Of a DNA stretch of 64,000 nt, positions 46,071 to 59,069 are shown piece after piece. The stretch comes from Nemophila menziesii (lineage: Eukaryota > Streptophyta > Magnoliopsida > Boraginales > Hydrophyllaceae). Both the position numbers and the translations under genes were made by a program. The DNA lies in contig JARWIR010000015.1 of the NCBI GenBank assembly GCA_029959085.1, forward strand, positions 6,633,017 to 6,697,016, given 5' to 3'. The stretch's first letter is position 1; each line of letters starts with the position of its first letter. The notes under the pieces are model-generated. The model was not told where the DNA came from. It saw only the letters and a list, made by a program, of their open reading frames with translations, and ran no database searches.

Positions 46071-47518
46071 TCCAAATAAGGGTGCAAGAGCAAGAGACCC
46101 TTAGAAGGTCTAAACTGGTAATACTCAAGGTATGTGCACTTTTTTTAAAGATAATTTTGTGTCAGTCATCATGCATAATTCTTTGCTTCTAATCTTTTCT
46201 AATCTTTAGTTGGAGACACTCCACTCAAGTTTAATTTATGATGGCCTAAGTGCAAGTGACCTCCTTTAACTATTTTCTAGTATGTGATTTTGGCCATATA
46301 CTGTAATAAACAATTCAAACCTCCTTAAACTTGTTTTTTTCCATCAGTTGTTAACTAAGTAATGCCAATTTACTATTATACCCTTTCATATAATTACTTT
46401 TCATAACTCATTGTCTCCTTTCGGATCTCTAGCTTTTAAGACATCACTTTTAGACCAAATCTTCCTCGACTAGAATTTTCAATTAGATTTGCATCCAAAA
46501 CAAGCCTATTTGTGGTCCCATATAATTTTGATAGAACATACTGTTGAATATTCTTTTATGGTGTGTTGTGGCACCTATTGTTTTTAATAGTTGTGTACAA
46601 CTGTAATTAGGATTTTTTGTTATGATTTGTTATAAAGTTTATCGGATCTGGTGGTTCGGTGAAGAATACGTCAATTACTGTACATTTGTGTTGTTTTCAG
46701 GTGCACGAAAGTGCAATTTTAAGGTTATTTTTATTATAACTTTTGTGCAGTTCCTTTATCCACGAGAAAATATAGTTTTGAGGTGTTTTATTATTTTAAA
46801 CCAAAAAAAAGGTGTTTTGTTATTGCAGATTGTTTTGGTTCACGAAAGTGTTAAGGTGCTAATGTGAGTGCAGTGTTCAGGTGTTTTTATTACTCTTTGT
46901 GCAATCTTAATTAACATTTCAAATATCAATTGTGAGTGTTAATGTGCTTATGTTCTCTGATTCTGCACATATAATAGTGTGTGTTGAAGATCTGGATTGA
47001 AGTCAAGCTGGTTTTGTAATTTTATGTTTGTTTATTGTGTAATGAAAAAGATTTTTTGGTTTTTTTAATCTTTTGTGTTTTTTTTGGGTAATGAATATGA
47101 TGTAGTGGTTTATGATTTTTTCTTAGGTTTTGATGTTAAATTAAATGTTTGAATGACTGCAATATTGAAAGGTGGTACATAAATTTTGGTCGAATGTACT
47201 TTTTTTTTTACCGAACTTAACTGTAAAAAAAAAAAATGAAAAAGCAGTTCTCTGCACAAAAGTTTACCAAAAAACTAAATTATGTTTAATTCAAATTAGC
47301 ACAATTACGATAAGTTTAAATATTATTAAATACATCTTCATAGAGGCATCATACTTTAAGGTTGCCTTATATTCAAAAAGGTCACCGAAAGAAAAAGACA
47401 CTCCTCCTAGGTATATTAAATATATCCATATTTGAGACACCATGAGAGTGATTATGATTTGAATAATGTAGCATGTAAAATATTACAATATGAAATGTGG
47501 TATACCACAAATAAATAT
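46071..47518. other. No recognisable gene (copy B of 990-2440)
   Basis: The same splice-like borders as copy A. A chance frame at 46622-46867 is interrupted in copy A. Confidence 0.4.
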
Positions 47519-47862
47519 CGAGAGTCGTGAGAATCAACTAGATTTTTGAAAAGATTTTATTCGACATAACCAATCATTTTGTTTTAGTAATTGCTACCCT
47601 GTCAAGTAAAATTTATGTTAACTCCATTATCTTACTTGTTCAACATTAAGTGGACATCATTGTCGATTGTGCGTGTTAACTGATCTTGAATTCCTAATGC
47701 CTCTATTTAAATCTTATAGAATAGGGATAATCTGGAGTGATGCTGACTTGGTAAAAAAGAGGACTTATATTCATATCAATACAACATACAGTGTTTAGCA
47801 AGCATTATTTACAAATCTGATTTATAGTATATATTTATCAGGGCTCACTGAATTTGTTAGAC
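47519..47862. repeat. Dispersed repeat R1 (copy B)
   Basis: Counterpart of 2441-2787, with paralogs at 49279-49395 and 49838-50190. Confidence 0.6.
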
Positions 47863-48605
47863 TCTTTTTTTTGTGAAAGAATATATATAAGATAAATATA
47901 AAGTACAACTAATAAGTTCAGACCATAAGACCATAACGGTAGATTATAGTTTGTAAAACAGATATAGTCAGTGTGCTAATCAAAATTTTGAACAAACAAA
48001 AAATACTCATAGGATTGGAAAGGATTAAGAAGTCTACCATATAGATAAGTCCTTGTGTAAGGATGGGCATAAAAGTATTTTTTACCTTGAGGTACTCGTT
48101 AACCCAACACTTTTTGCTACAAAGAATTGTGGAAATGAACAGCAAAATTTTTGTGCAGACTAATACTACTACATAGCAAAACATATCTCTTTCTCTGAGC
48201 ACGAGACTAATCGCACCCTCAATTAGTTACATTTAGAATTTAGAATAGATAATGATAACTTTCACATCTAGAGTTATGCTACATAATCAACTATATCGTA
48301 CTATTCTAGGATATATTTCACAAGTACTAGAGAAATATATTAACCAACAAAGACATAAAAATAATATCTGGAAATCAACAAATACAAAATTGTTCATACA
48401 ATTTTCTTGCTGTAGATTTATATTACAATTAAATTAAATTCTATGTATCATTTTAATTTAAGCTTCCAATATTAGAAGGCAATAATTCCCAAGAATTTCT
48501 AATATATGATTATAGTGATAAATGATTGTTTTATCTTCAATTAAGAATGTAATATAACTTAAATCATGAATCTTAAAAGTTTAACATAAAGGTCTATTAG
48601 GTATA

Positions 48606-48960
48606 CACTACAAAAAACGTTTTCTTTAGCGGCAAAAAATATTTTCTACTGAAAGTCTCAATTTTAACGTCGCAGCTATTTATTTGTTGCAATAAGTTAA
48701 GACATAATTTGTAGCAAATTATTTATTTTTGTCTTTGTTAGCTTTATCTTTAACGGCAAATATTGCTACTAAATATATAATTAGAGGTCATTTTGGTGTT
48801 GCCGCAATAAATGTTTTCGTTAAAAATATCACTATAAAGCATTTTAGTGTTGGCACAATATATATTGTCTCTAATGATACTATTTGTTGTAATGATAAAA
48901 GAAAGTGTAGAAATGTAAAACTTCAATCATTAAAAAGAAAAAATGTCCCCTAAATTCTAT
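48606..48960. mobile_element. CACTA-type end (copy B)
   Basis: Starts CACTACAAAAAACG with the same subterminal AGCGGCAAA/GCCGCAATAAA motifs as 3528-3905. No opposite terminus. Confidence 0.55.
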
Positions 48961-49278
48961 GTTCGCAAATACACCAGAAGTTGATTTTCCAAAAAATAAA
49001 TTAACCTTATTCTTGAACAATAAATTTTAAGAAACAATAATCAAACTTCTTGTATGTTTTATCTTTAGAAATATTGACGTGATATTTTAATAGTGTAAAT
49101 TGTTACAGACAATGTAGAGGGTAATTAAGGATTTTTTTACAAAATAGTAGTCCAAGTTGTAAAATCAATAACAGTGATGTCAAAGTGGTTAAGTATCACA
49201 AAAAAACTAGTGTTTTAATAATTAGGCCGAAGATAAATATAATTTCATGTTCAGGTAGGGGATGAACCTAAATATGCA

Positions 49279-49395
49279 TAAGGAGGACTTATATTTATAT
49301 CAATACAAGATATAACTTTTAAGTAAGCATTATGTACAAATCTGATTTATAGTATATACTTAACATGGCTCACTGAATTTGTTAGATCTTTTTTT
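49279..49395. repeat. Third, partial copy of the R repeat (copy B only)
   Basis: From AGGAGGACTTATATTTATAT to CTCACTGAATTTGTTAGAT, matching the right part of R1. In copy A only its first ~25 bp remain before the MITE at 4228, so the ancestral state is better kept in copy B. Confidence 0.6.
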
Positions 49396-49401
49396 TATTG
49401 A

Positions 49402-49433
<32 letters not shown>

Positions 49434-49777
49434 AAGTGCAGATAATAAGTTCACAAACGGCATACCTTAGATGGATTCCACAAATGGAAAAATGATGTGC
49501 AACTTCATCGCCGTGGCTATGAACCTCTTGTTCCCTTTGTCATTGTTCTTATATTGGACAAGTGAAGAAATAGGTGTGGGAGGATTCTCACTAACAACTT
49601 CTTTCTTCTTTTTCTGAACTAACGGTGTCTTCTAAAGATTATCTTTTATGATCACTGGCGCAATCACCTCTTATTCAACCTTCTCTATAATTTCTTCTAC
49701 TTCTTTAGGCTAAGAGGTTGACTCCTTCTCTTTCGTCAGTATAAAGGTTGCCTAATATTCAAAGATAGATAGAAACT
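49396..49777. other. Sequence present only in copy B, no recognised gene
   Basis: An (AT) run at 49400-49425, then a stretch with CTTCTTTCTTCTTTTTCTGA that resembles a degraded minus-strand low-complexity coding region. Replaced in copy A by the MITE and a deletion. Confidence 0.4.
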
Positions 49778-49837
49778 CCTGCCTCGAAATGAAATACAAT
49801 ACAAACAAAGTGGTCAACAATGAGATGAAACAATATC

Positions 49838-50190
49838 AAGAGTCATGATAACCGACTAGATTTTTGAAAAGATTTTATTAGATATAACCAAACATTTCGT
49901 TTTACTAATTGCTGCCTTGTCAAGTAAAAATTATATTAACTCTCATTTCTTTTGCTTGTTCCAAAATAAGTGGACATTATTGCTGATTTTTCGTGTTAGC
50001 TGATCTTAAATTCCTAATGCCTCTATTTAGGTCTTCTACAGCTCAGGGAAAATCTTGAGTGATGCTGACTTGGGAAAAAGAAGACTTATATTCCTATCTA
50101 TAAAAGATATAATGTTTAAGTAAGCATTATGTGCAAATTATGTCTGATTTCTAGTATACACTTAATAAGAGCTAACTAATTTTGTTAGAT
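49838..50190. repeat. Dispersed repeat R2 (copy B)
   Basis: Counterpart of 4510-4868. Confidence 0.6.
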
Positions 50191-51025
50191 TTTTTTTCTT
50201 ATTTGTTGGTGAAAGAATATATATATATATATAATGAGGGTTTATCAAGCTTGAAAATCTTGACTAACTGGGTTGATACTACGAAGCACTAGGAATATAG
50301 TTTGTATTGGATCCCCCACAGGGTGATAATCCAACTACTAAGAACATTCCTAACGTGATCAAGATTAGAGTTGGAATAAAGGAAAACACAAAAAAAAATT
50401 AAAGTAAAATCTCAAATCAATTAAATTCAATCACAAGTAACATTTATACATATTGCAAACCAAGCTATGGAAAAATTAGTTCATAATGCCAAAAGAAATA
50501 AAACTAAACATAATAACTTACGAAATTGGTTAAAAAATATATCTAATTTAAATTACCCTAATAGTTAAGTGGAAGGAGATAGAAGAGAAGTTTGTGACTC
50601 TCCACCTTCATGTCTTATTCTACAAGTCACTTGCTTCTTTTGATGATTTCTAAGTGTATTCATGATTAGGGAGTAAGAAAAGACATGTTTATAGTGTGAA
50701 ATACAAGTATATATAGGTGTAGGGATAAAATTTAGGTCATGGATTAGGTTTTAGATCCCTACTCCAGCTCAAACCCATTTTCCTTGGAAAATGGACTGCC
50801 TGGCCTATAGAGTTTGTAAAATTCACAACTTTTTCGTTACATCTCCAAATAACTCGAAACCAAAGGCCACACGACCGTAATTCAAAGACCTTTCTTGATT
50901 TAAAATGGATTATTCAAATTCTATATCGATTTTATGCAGCATTGTAAATACTACACACTCCAAATCTGGCCAACAACTATTGACAGCTTTTGCTTTATCC
51001 AAAACAGTTTCTTCTGCCTTTTTAA
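50191..51025 (-). other. LTR-like gene-free stretch, truncated (copy B)
   Basis: Counterpart of 4880-5705. It stops at the deletion junction 51025/51026. Confidence 0.3.
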
Positions 51026-51786
51026 ATACCTGAGACTCGCATCTTGGGGATCAACCCTAGTTTTCAATATAATGTTTTCTAATTTGGGACTGTGTCAATT
51101 TGAATTAAGTTGAATAATTGCATATTGACTGCATTCTTGTATTTATAACTATTGTTAATTATGCGGAAATTAAAGATAGGTTTTTGTAATTCGGCTATTC
51201 GCTAGTGGATAAAATCATCCAGAAGGGGTGGGGGTGGGGGGTTGAATACAAAACTAGCATAGAAATGCGTGGTGTTCGTAAGTGAGCCTGGAGGCCTTAA
51301 CTAACCACATAGCCAATTGGATTTAATCATAATTATTTGAAAGTAGTTTTTAGTCGCCCCCACGGGGTCTGTAATACCGTAGAATAACTTCCTAAGTCTA
51401 TCTTTACGGGATTTAAGAATATATTAGAGTCCAGACTAATATCAATTACCCACTTTGCCCTTAAAACGAATGGATTAGATTGTGATCTTAGTTGAATCCC
51501 TAGGAAGGCTCAAGTATCTCTTTCATATTTACGTAATCTCTTTAGTTTAAATTCTTAGTTTAGTTTAATTTACTCAATATTATTGCGTTTAGTCTTTTAA
51601 TATTCAAAACCAAAACAAATATCTATTTTATTTTTTTCTGCAATTAATTCTACTTTACAATTTGAACATATCAATCTTACCTTGCAATCCCTGCAGACGA
51701 AATTCCTTATATCTTATTTCTTATTTGGAACGACCCGTACACTTGCAGTTAGTTGATCCTCCTATTTAGTAATGATTTTTATTACA
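51026..51786 (+). mobile_element. 5'-truncated forward Athila-like LTR (copy B)
   Basis: Corresponds to 6879-7635. The first ~744 bp of the LTR were lost in the 1173-bp deletion whose ends share TAA. Confidence 0.75.
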
Positions 51787-51807
51787 CTCTTGGATCGACC
51801 AAGTTTT

Positions 51808-51825
51808 TGGTGCCGCTGCCGGGGA
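51808..51825 (+). other. Primer binding site, tRNA-Asp type (copy B)
   Basis: TGGTGCCGCTGCCGGGGA, two mismatches from the tRNA-Asp-complementary site. Confidence 0.8.
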
Positions 51826-52007
51826 TAGCAGCGTGTGATTTTGTATTTATTTTTTAAGTAGAATTAATTGTTATTTTCTATTTTACTCTTGGCTTGTGTT
51901 TTTGTCCTTTTAAGGTCTTTTAGGTTTGGTGTACGGTCTCGGATCATAAGGCGATACTAAGAGCTTATTATAAAAGAGAAAGAGAACGATGTAAGTTAGA
52001 GTAAGAG

Positions 52008-53976
52008 ATGGCAGATAGCCCAGCAAATCAAGTTACTCAAGAGGTTCAACCTCAGCAAGTAAAATATGCCCCAAGTCCAACATGAATACGATCCATGGTT
52101 CGTGCAGGCTCCTAAACAGAAAGCCTTCTGATTACCGGAATTAGGTGTTCGCCTTCCAGATATTCAAGTTTCTAGATTCAAACCCGATCCGGGTATGTTA
52201 AATCAATTCGAGACTTCAGAAGTTTTCGAGGAGTGGCTGGTGAATATGTATTTAGAGCCGTGAAGAAGTTCGTATAGGTATGTGATGCGTACATCACGCA
52301 AGGTGTGACACGAGAAGAGACGTATATCGTGAATTTTCCATTCTTTTTAACATGTGCAACAAGTGACTGGCTTAATCAACATCTGCGAGATCGAATCACC
52401 ACTTGGCATGAATTACAAGTTGCTTTCTTTGACTGTCATTATCCAAGAAACATGAGGTTGGACGCATAGGTAGAGCTGACTTTGTTCTGCCAAGATCATG
52501 AGGAATTAGTGGGAACATGTTGGACAAGATTTCAGATATGTATAAGGTGATTTCCAGATCATGGTTATTCAGAAGATCAACAACCGTCAATGTTCTATAA
52601 AGGTCTGGATGGAAAGTCAATAAAGGATTTAGATTAGACGTGGATTCTTGATGGTTATGCCAGCCTACGCAAAATTGATTTTAGACAAAATCGTGAAGAA
52701 TGAGATGGGGTAGAAAAATATGAGAACACCAGATCGAGGTACAGTGCATCGAGATAGTGGAAGCGCAATCGATGAAAAGTTGTCAGTGATGAAAGCAAAA
52801 TTAACAACAACATTTGAGAAACAAATGAGACAGCTTACATTAGCTATCAACGAAGGTTTTACAGGTAGAAGAGCTAATGTGAATGTTATACAATAATTTT
52901 ACGGGTCTTCGAACGGTGGAGTACAAGATCATTTTTGGGAGAGTTGTCAAAGCCATCTGCTACGTTCAAAATACTAGAGAATCAAGTATCACAAATGGAA
53001 AATCAACTAAATCAGCGTCCACAATGAAATTCCAAAGTGATACTGATGTTCCAAGATAGAGAGAAGATTGTAATGCTATTGCTCTAAGGAGTGGGTAGTA
53101 ATTACCACGACCACCTTTTCCCGTTATGAAAAAGAAACAACTGTCAAATCCAAACGGTAAAGGTGTGAGCAAGAAAGAAGGAGAACCAGTTGTAGTTGAA
53201 GAAGAGTTCGAGAAAATTCTGGAGAAAAAGAAGAAGAAAGATATTGGAGTGGAAGAGAATAGCCCTTCTCCGCCATTTCCATCAAGGGTCTGGAACAAAG
53301 GAGATCAAAAAGAGTTTCAGAAATTTATGAATACAGTTAGTAAGATTAGTATTAATTTTTCGTTTCTAGATGGCATCCGTGGAATGCCAAAGTACGTGAA
53401 ATTTTTGAAGGATGCGCTATCCAACAAACGGAGATACCTTGAGGGAGAAATGGTAGGTTTGTCAAAGGAGTGTAGTTCTATTTGCAGAGTAAGTTGCCAC
53501 CAAAATTTATTAATTATAAGAGATTTAATATTCCCATTTCCATTGGTGAGTAGTGGCATGGAAGAGCTTTGTGTGATTTGGCTTTGAGTATTTATCTCAT
53601 GCCAAGATTAGTTTTTGAGAAATTGAAGATTAGGAATGCAAGTCCAACAACTGTGACCTTTCACATGGTTTATAGATCCCTCGCTCATCCTGAGGGAAAT
53701 GTGGAAGATGTCCTCGTCAAGGCAGGTTATTTTATTTTTCCATATGATTTTATTATACTTGACTACGATGCGGATATGAATGTCCCCATCATTTTGGAAA
53801 GAGCATTCATAGCCACGGGGCGTACTCTTATTGATGTAGAAAATGGAGAATTAATCATGCGTGTTCAAGACGAGGAGGTAAAGTTCAACGTGTTTAGGGC
53901 AATGAAGTTTCCTAATTCTAAGGAATATTGTTTTCATATGGAATCCATTGATTATGTGGTGGGTGCTGGGGTGTGA
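52008..53976 (+). pseudogene. Broken gag-protease of the Athila-like element (copy B)
   Basis: Starts ATG at 52008 and is broken by stops and frameshifts in gag. The later part is better preserved than in copy A. One frame from 53126 to 53587 covers the Lys/Glu-rich linker (EEEFEKILEKKKKKDIGVEE) and GMPKYVKFLKDAL. An overlapping frame 53569-53976 covers the protease (CDLALSIYLMP, RAFIATGRTLIDVENGELIM) to the stop at 53974-53976 formed at the LTR junction. The active-site Gly of the D-L-G motif is Ala here too, so the protease was already dead before the duplication. No reverse transcriptase or integrase. Confidence 0.8.
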
Positions 53977-55500
53977 TAAATTAAACAATAAATAAAAGGA
54001 CCTACTAATCTCAAGTGCACGGGTCGTTCCAAGTAATAAAGTAAGTAAACAGGAATATTCGTCTCCACAGGGCTTGCGAGGTTTGACAATAGTGTTTAAG
54101 GGTAAGTATAATTGATTTCAAAAAGATATAAATAAAATATTTGTTTTCTTTTTGTCTATGAAAAGACTAGACGCAACAAACTAATTTAAAGACGAAAAGG
54201 ATTAAGACGCGTATACGAGTTATACTTGAGTGTCGCTAGGGAATCACATAAACTTACGTAATTAATGCTTTCGTTAAGGATAGAACTGATATTTCTATAT
54301 TAGTCGGGACTCTACTATCTCCTATCCCCCTTCCGGATGGACTTAGGAGCTATCTCTCGGTACTACAAAGCCCTCCCGGGTGATTATACCTACTTTCGGA
54401 TGTTGAAGTCTTTTACCCAATTGGCTACATGGTTAGTCAAGCTTTCGGTCATTTACGAACACCACACGTCTATTACCTAGGTTCGTAATTAAACCCCCTC
54501 TCTTGGATGATCCCTCTCCACTTAATGAATAGCTTAATTACTCAATCATATTTCGGATTAGCCAATTTATTGATAGTGAAATTAATACAAAATAATAAGC
54601 AATATAAAATACCCAGTTCAAATTAAACTAGAAACTAATCCCCAATTGAAATACATTAATTAAATAAATTAGGGTTCATCCCATTGCGCGATTCTCAAGT
54701 ATGTTTAAGTTTAGCTCATATTTAAAGTAAAAACAAAAAGGAAATTAGAATTATACATTTTCCTAATACATAAATAAAATAAAGAAGACCCTAATTACAG
54801 GAGTGAAAAGAACTATTGTTGGAGTAAGAAAGACTTCTCCAGCTTCTGCTCTTGCCTCTTCCTTTTGACGCTCTCTATAAATATGTTTTAATTTGAAGAT
54901 TAAATGAGAGGTGCTGAATAATGAGATCTAAAGGGACTTATATAGTTCTTAAAATCGGATTAGGTGTAAACACGACCTTAATTAAGTAATTATGTCTCAA
55001 GTCCAATTAGTAAATCCCGTGACTACTATACAGACTCCACTAAAATAGCCGTAATTTCTGCGTCTTAAGTCCAAACTACCTTATTCCAGTCCTCAATTCG
55101 AGTTAACTCAGAGACTCAACTTTCTCCTTTGAAACACCAAACTTGAATCAGTATCGCTTTGGCTTGAAATAAGCAATAATTAACAGCTATCTAAATTTGT
55201 ATGCTTTTCTTCAACTCTTTGAGTGGTACTTCCTCTCTTTTGTAATGTCCTCTTGATCTAAGACTTTAAACTTCACTTTTCTTCCTAAACATGGTGCTAC
55301 ATAGCATCCATGTACCTAAGAATTTCGTGCTAAAACAAACGAATTAACGCACAAAAACTCTAAAAACGCAAATAACCTAATTCTGAGGAAAGAAAGTGCA
55401 ATATGACAAAATAAGCTCATAATTGTATCTAATAAGTCAAATTTCTACCTAAAATGATGTCTCCTAAGGGTATATATTTATCACAAACAGGGAGACATCA
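53972..55500 (-). mobile_element. Reverse-orientation LTR (copy B)
   Basis: Counterpart of 9822-11353 with the same precise junction to the protease end, followed by the polypurine tract at 55501-55518 (minus strand). Confidence 0.8.
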
Positions 55501-57410
55501 AAACTCCCACCTCAAACCTTTGTCGTCTCAACAAAGTAAAATAAAATAGAGGTCTCAGGTAAGAAGCAACATGCCGAATTTAAAGAATAAACCCAAAGCA
55601 AAACTCAAAATAAATTTCATCTAGTATAACCTAAGAATTAATTCACACATACACCTATCATACAAAATCAAACACATAAATAGTATCAATCCAAAATTAA
55701 CTTCACAGTGCTAGAAGATTACACTTCATACTTAGCCCGAGATGGTGGCTATAGGGTGTTCATCAATCCGTACTTGATTTGAACGCTCCAATTAATTTAA
55801 TCCCTATTATAAAAAATATTATTCCACTATGTACCTAGAAATCACAAGGTCTTTACGGTTTTAGCGTAGGCTTAGGGACGGCATGGTATATTTGGATAAT
55901 GAAAAGTGATGGCTCTCTCCTCATAGCCTTCAACAAACTGAAACGAGCTTGATTTTACACTCACATATGATCTCACTCACTTGACTCAAAACTTTAGCAT
56001 CCCCACATAAATCCAATCCTATCAATTTTATTATAATAAAAATATTCCTTTGCCATTTCTTACATTTTTTCATTTATTCAATCTTTTTTGTAAGTTAAAC
56101 ATGACATTCTTTTTAATGTGAATTGTCATGCTAACTTATTTTCTCAATTTTTTTCCTTTTTTTCTTTTTCTTTTCTTTTTAGAAATCGGCAAAGGAAATA
56201 CAGTGCATAATCATTCAAGCACATGACAAATCTACCAAAAGAATTAATAACAGATTCCCTCACCCCAAACTCAAGCTCAAGGACACCTAGTCTTAAGCAA
56301 TCGTGATTCAAATGCAGGTTATATAATTAATCACGGGTTAGAAAGTTAAAAGGTTTTAGGTGGCTATCGAAGAATTGCCTTTATCATTTTCCTAGTTACA
56401 TAGTTTCACTCCATTTTCACCTCTAGTTCATAATTAAGTTGGTTCTCTACTCATTTCGATTTCACGTTCTACATACAACTCATTCTCACTAATTACGAGC
56501 TTACTTATTTTGCATTGTTCATTAATTTTTCCAATAAATCATCAAGTGTTTGCATGCAATCAAGGTTCATTTTACATTAAATCCTAAGATCTATTATTTT
56601 CTATCATTAATTTACAAAAAGTATGCTAATGGGGACATTCAACAAACTCTACAGTTAAATCATTCCTTAAATTAATTTTTATTTGATTAATTTTTTTGAA
56701 AAGCAGTAAAAACACATAACACATAAAATTGGGATGAGGCAACAAATTCCACCCAAACTCGAAAATGAGTCGTGTCCACACGAGTCGGAAAGACTCCATA
56801 AAGCAAATAAATATAATATACAATAATAAATGAGAAAAAAGGTTGAGGAAACGTATCTTAATCAACACTAGGCCAATTTATATTACCATCATATTGAGGC
56901 ATCAATCTGTTAAACTTTTTCTGGTTCTCCTTGCGCTTTGATCTTCCTCAACTACTCATGTCTTGTTCATTCAAATATTGGTGATATGAATCACCCCCAA
57001 CTCAATTATCAATCACCTACTTAAAATTACTTGCACATACTCAAGCACGAGGATCATATACAATTCACAATTCCAAATAATATAACTAAAACTCTCAATA
57101 CCCAAATTGGCCAGAAATAGAAAAAGAGGAGTATTAGCTATTTTTTACGATGTTATTTGCTTGAATTTGAATTGATATGATGCTTCCGATAGTGGATTTG
57201 CTAGCTCCAATCTTCATGGTGATTAAGGAGTTGGGTGATTGATATCTTGTGCTGTTATGGAAGATTTGATGGTGTTTTGATGTGTTGGTGGAGGTATAAT
57301 GGAGTTTGGGACTGATATATTCGGTTTGGTGAAGTTGGAGGAGGCTAGGATTAGGTCTTGTAAGGTTAAAATAAAAAAGGAAACGGTTTTTAGCTCTTGA
57401 ACCGACCTAG

Positions 57411-57857
57411 TACGGTGCATCGCATGGATGGTGCGGTGTACCGCAGATGACACATGCCTTCTTCAACCTGTGTCACGGTCTTGTGCGAACGACGAAACGT
57501 TCCTAGGTGTGGTGTACCGCGTGAAGTGTGCGGTGCACCGCATGAAGCATCTTGCTCGCGGCTTTGTACCTGATTTCCCATACCGTGCTGGCAGTTTTTG
57601 TGATGCAGTGTACCTAGCATATTCTCAGTTCCATACCGTGGCATGGTACGTGCGCATGTGACGACACGGTTTCCCTATTTTATCTCCAACCCTAGTTTTA
57701 TTTACTCTATTGGATAGATCTTGAAAAATATGTGGTTTAAGCTCGAGAAAAAGTCATTCCGACATATGAGTGCACAGTTATGACTTCTCGAAGTTTTCTA
57801 AAATCTATCATTAGCAGAGACCTGCGGTATACCACGGATACCTGCGGTGCACCGCAC
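57411..57857. repeat. Cluster of GCGGTGYACCGC near-palindromes (copy B)
   Basis: The same motifs as 13287-13731. Some positions have changed (GGTGCATCGC at 57415, a C-to-T change). Others have improved or stayed perfect (GCGGTGCACCGC at about 57844). Confidence 0.7.
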
Positions 57858-58335
57858 CAAACTTCTATTTTTTCAACCTGTGAGCACGAATCTTTGTACT
57901 TCTTTCACCCCAAACTAAATCCTTGACTTACCTGCACATCAGAAACACTCTATACCTTTCTCATTAACTATAATACACACTAAAACATGATTTAAACTTA
58001 CGAAATTACACTAAGTACATAAAATTAAACTAAGAAAGCATTTTTAAAAGCCTGGGTTTTCTTCCAAGAAGCACTTTTATTTATTACGTCTTTAAGTTCA
58101 ACATGTTACCTTCCATGAAGATGGTATTAAGGCCCTCGCGGTTCTCCTTCTCTTATATTCGCCCCGTCCTTGATATGTAAGCCTTGGACCTTTCCCACCT
58201 AAGCTTTGATTTATTCGATCTTTAAAAGGGGTGGGTAAGCTCCTTGTTACGCCTTCTTACTTTCACGAAAAACTCATTCTCCACCGCATGATAATAGATG
58301 ACCGTCCAAAACGGTATAAACTCGGTTAAATTCTT

Positions 58336-58623
58336 CTAAATCTCACATTCATCTTTAAAATATGGTGGGTAGGTGCTCCTCCTTGCTGCTTTACTCTCGC
58401 GGTGCGGCACCTTGCTTGCATAGCACATGTTGATCATTGGTCGTAATGGAGGTGATTCTTTAGCTCTATTTTCATTCAAAATTCGTGATGGAGATGGTGA
58501 TTGGTGAACTTTTTGTGGCGGAGATTCAACTTCTATTTTTTTGTGAACCTTGGATTCCTCACTTGACTCCGTAACCACTTCATATTCGTCTTCGTTTTGA
58601 ACCCATTCTTCCACTATTACCAC
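58336..58623 (-). pseudogene. Unassigned acidic reading frame in the inverted internal region (copy B)
   Basis: 95 codons starting MVIVEEWVQNEDEYEVVTES, then QKVHQSPSPSRI and RRSTYPPYFKDECEI. The first half is acidic and the second basic. It is longer than its copy A counterpart because A has frameshifting indels. It may be the remnant of an element-encoded protein upstream of the 3' noncoding region. Confidence 0.35.
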
Positions 58624-58740
58624 ATCATATTATTGCTGTGGAATCTCTCTAACCTCTAACACCACTTCTTTTGGCTCGCATTCTTTCTCTCGATCATGCA
58701 TAAAAAATGCAAGCTGAACTCCTGCATAAAAAAACAAAAC

Positions 58741-59069
58741 AAGTGAAACAAAAAGTTCACTAAATTCAAAATCTTAAATTACCATGGTGATACTTTTGTT
58801 TATCTAATTATAACTCAGCTTTATCAAGACAAAATGTTAAGTTCTCTATAGAATTGTCACTCTTCCAACAAAAAAATGATATGAAATTTACTAGTCTCGT
58901 ATAGTTTAGTAATTATGGAATCAAACTTATTATAAAATAACCCAAATTTGTGTGTATATATATGTATGTGTATGTGGATAGTTTCCAATTAAATACAAAT
59001 TCTCAAATTCTCAAATTCCATTCCCATAAAAAAGGAAGGAGAAAAATCATTCATACTTCCTCATAGATT
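58741..59069. other. AT-rich spacer (copy B)
   Basis: Counterpart of 14641-14934. Nothing recognised. Confidence 0.4.

Larger units (their letters stand above)
55501..58740 (-). mobile_element. Inverted 3' internal region of the Athila-like element (copy B)
   Basis: Counterpart of 11354-14640, with the post-pol signature on the minus strand near 58040-58090. It has 71 bp more than copy A near 56051-56120 and about 105 bp less near 56320. Confidence 0.6.
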
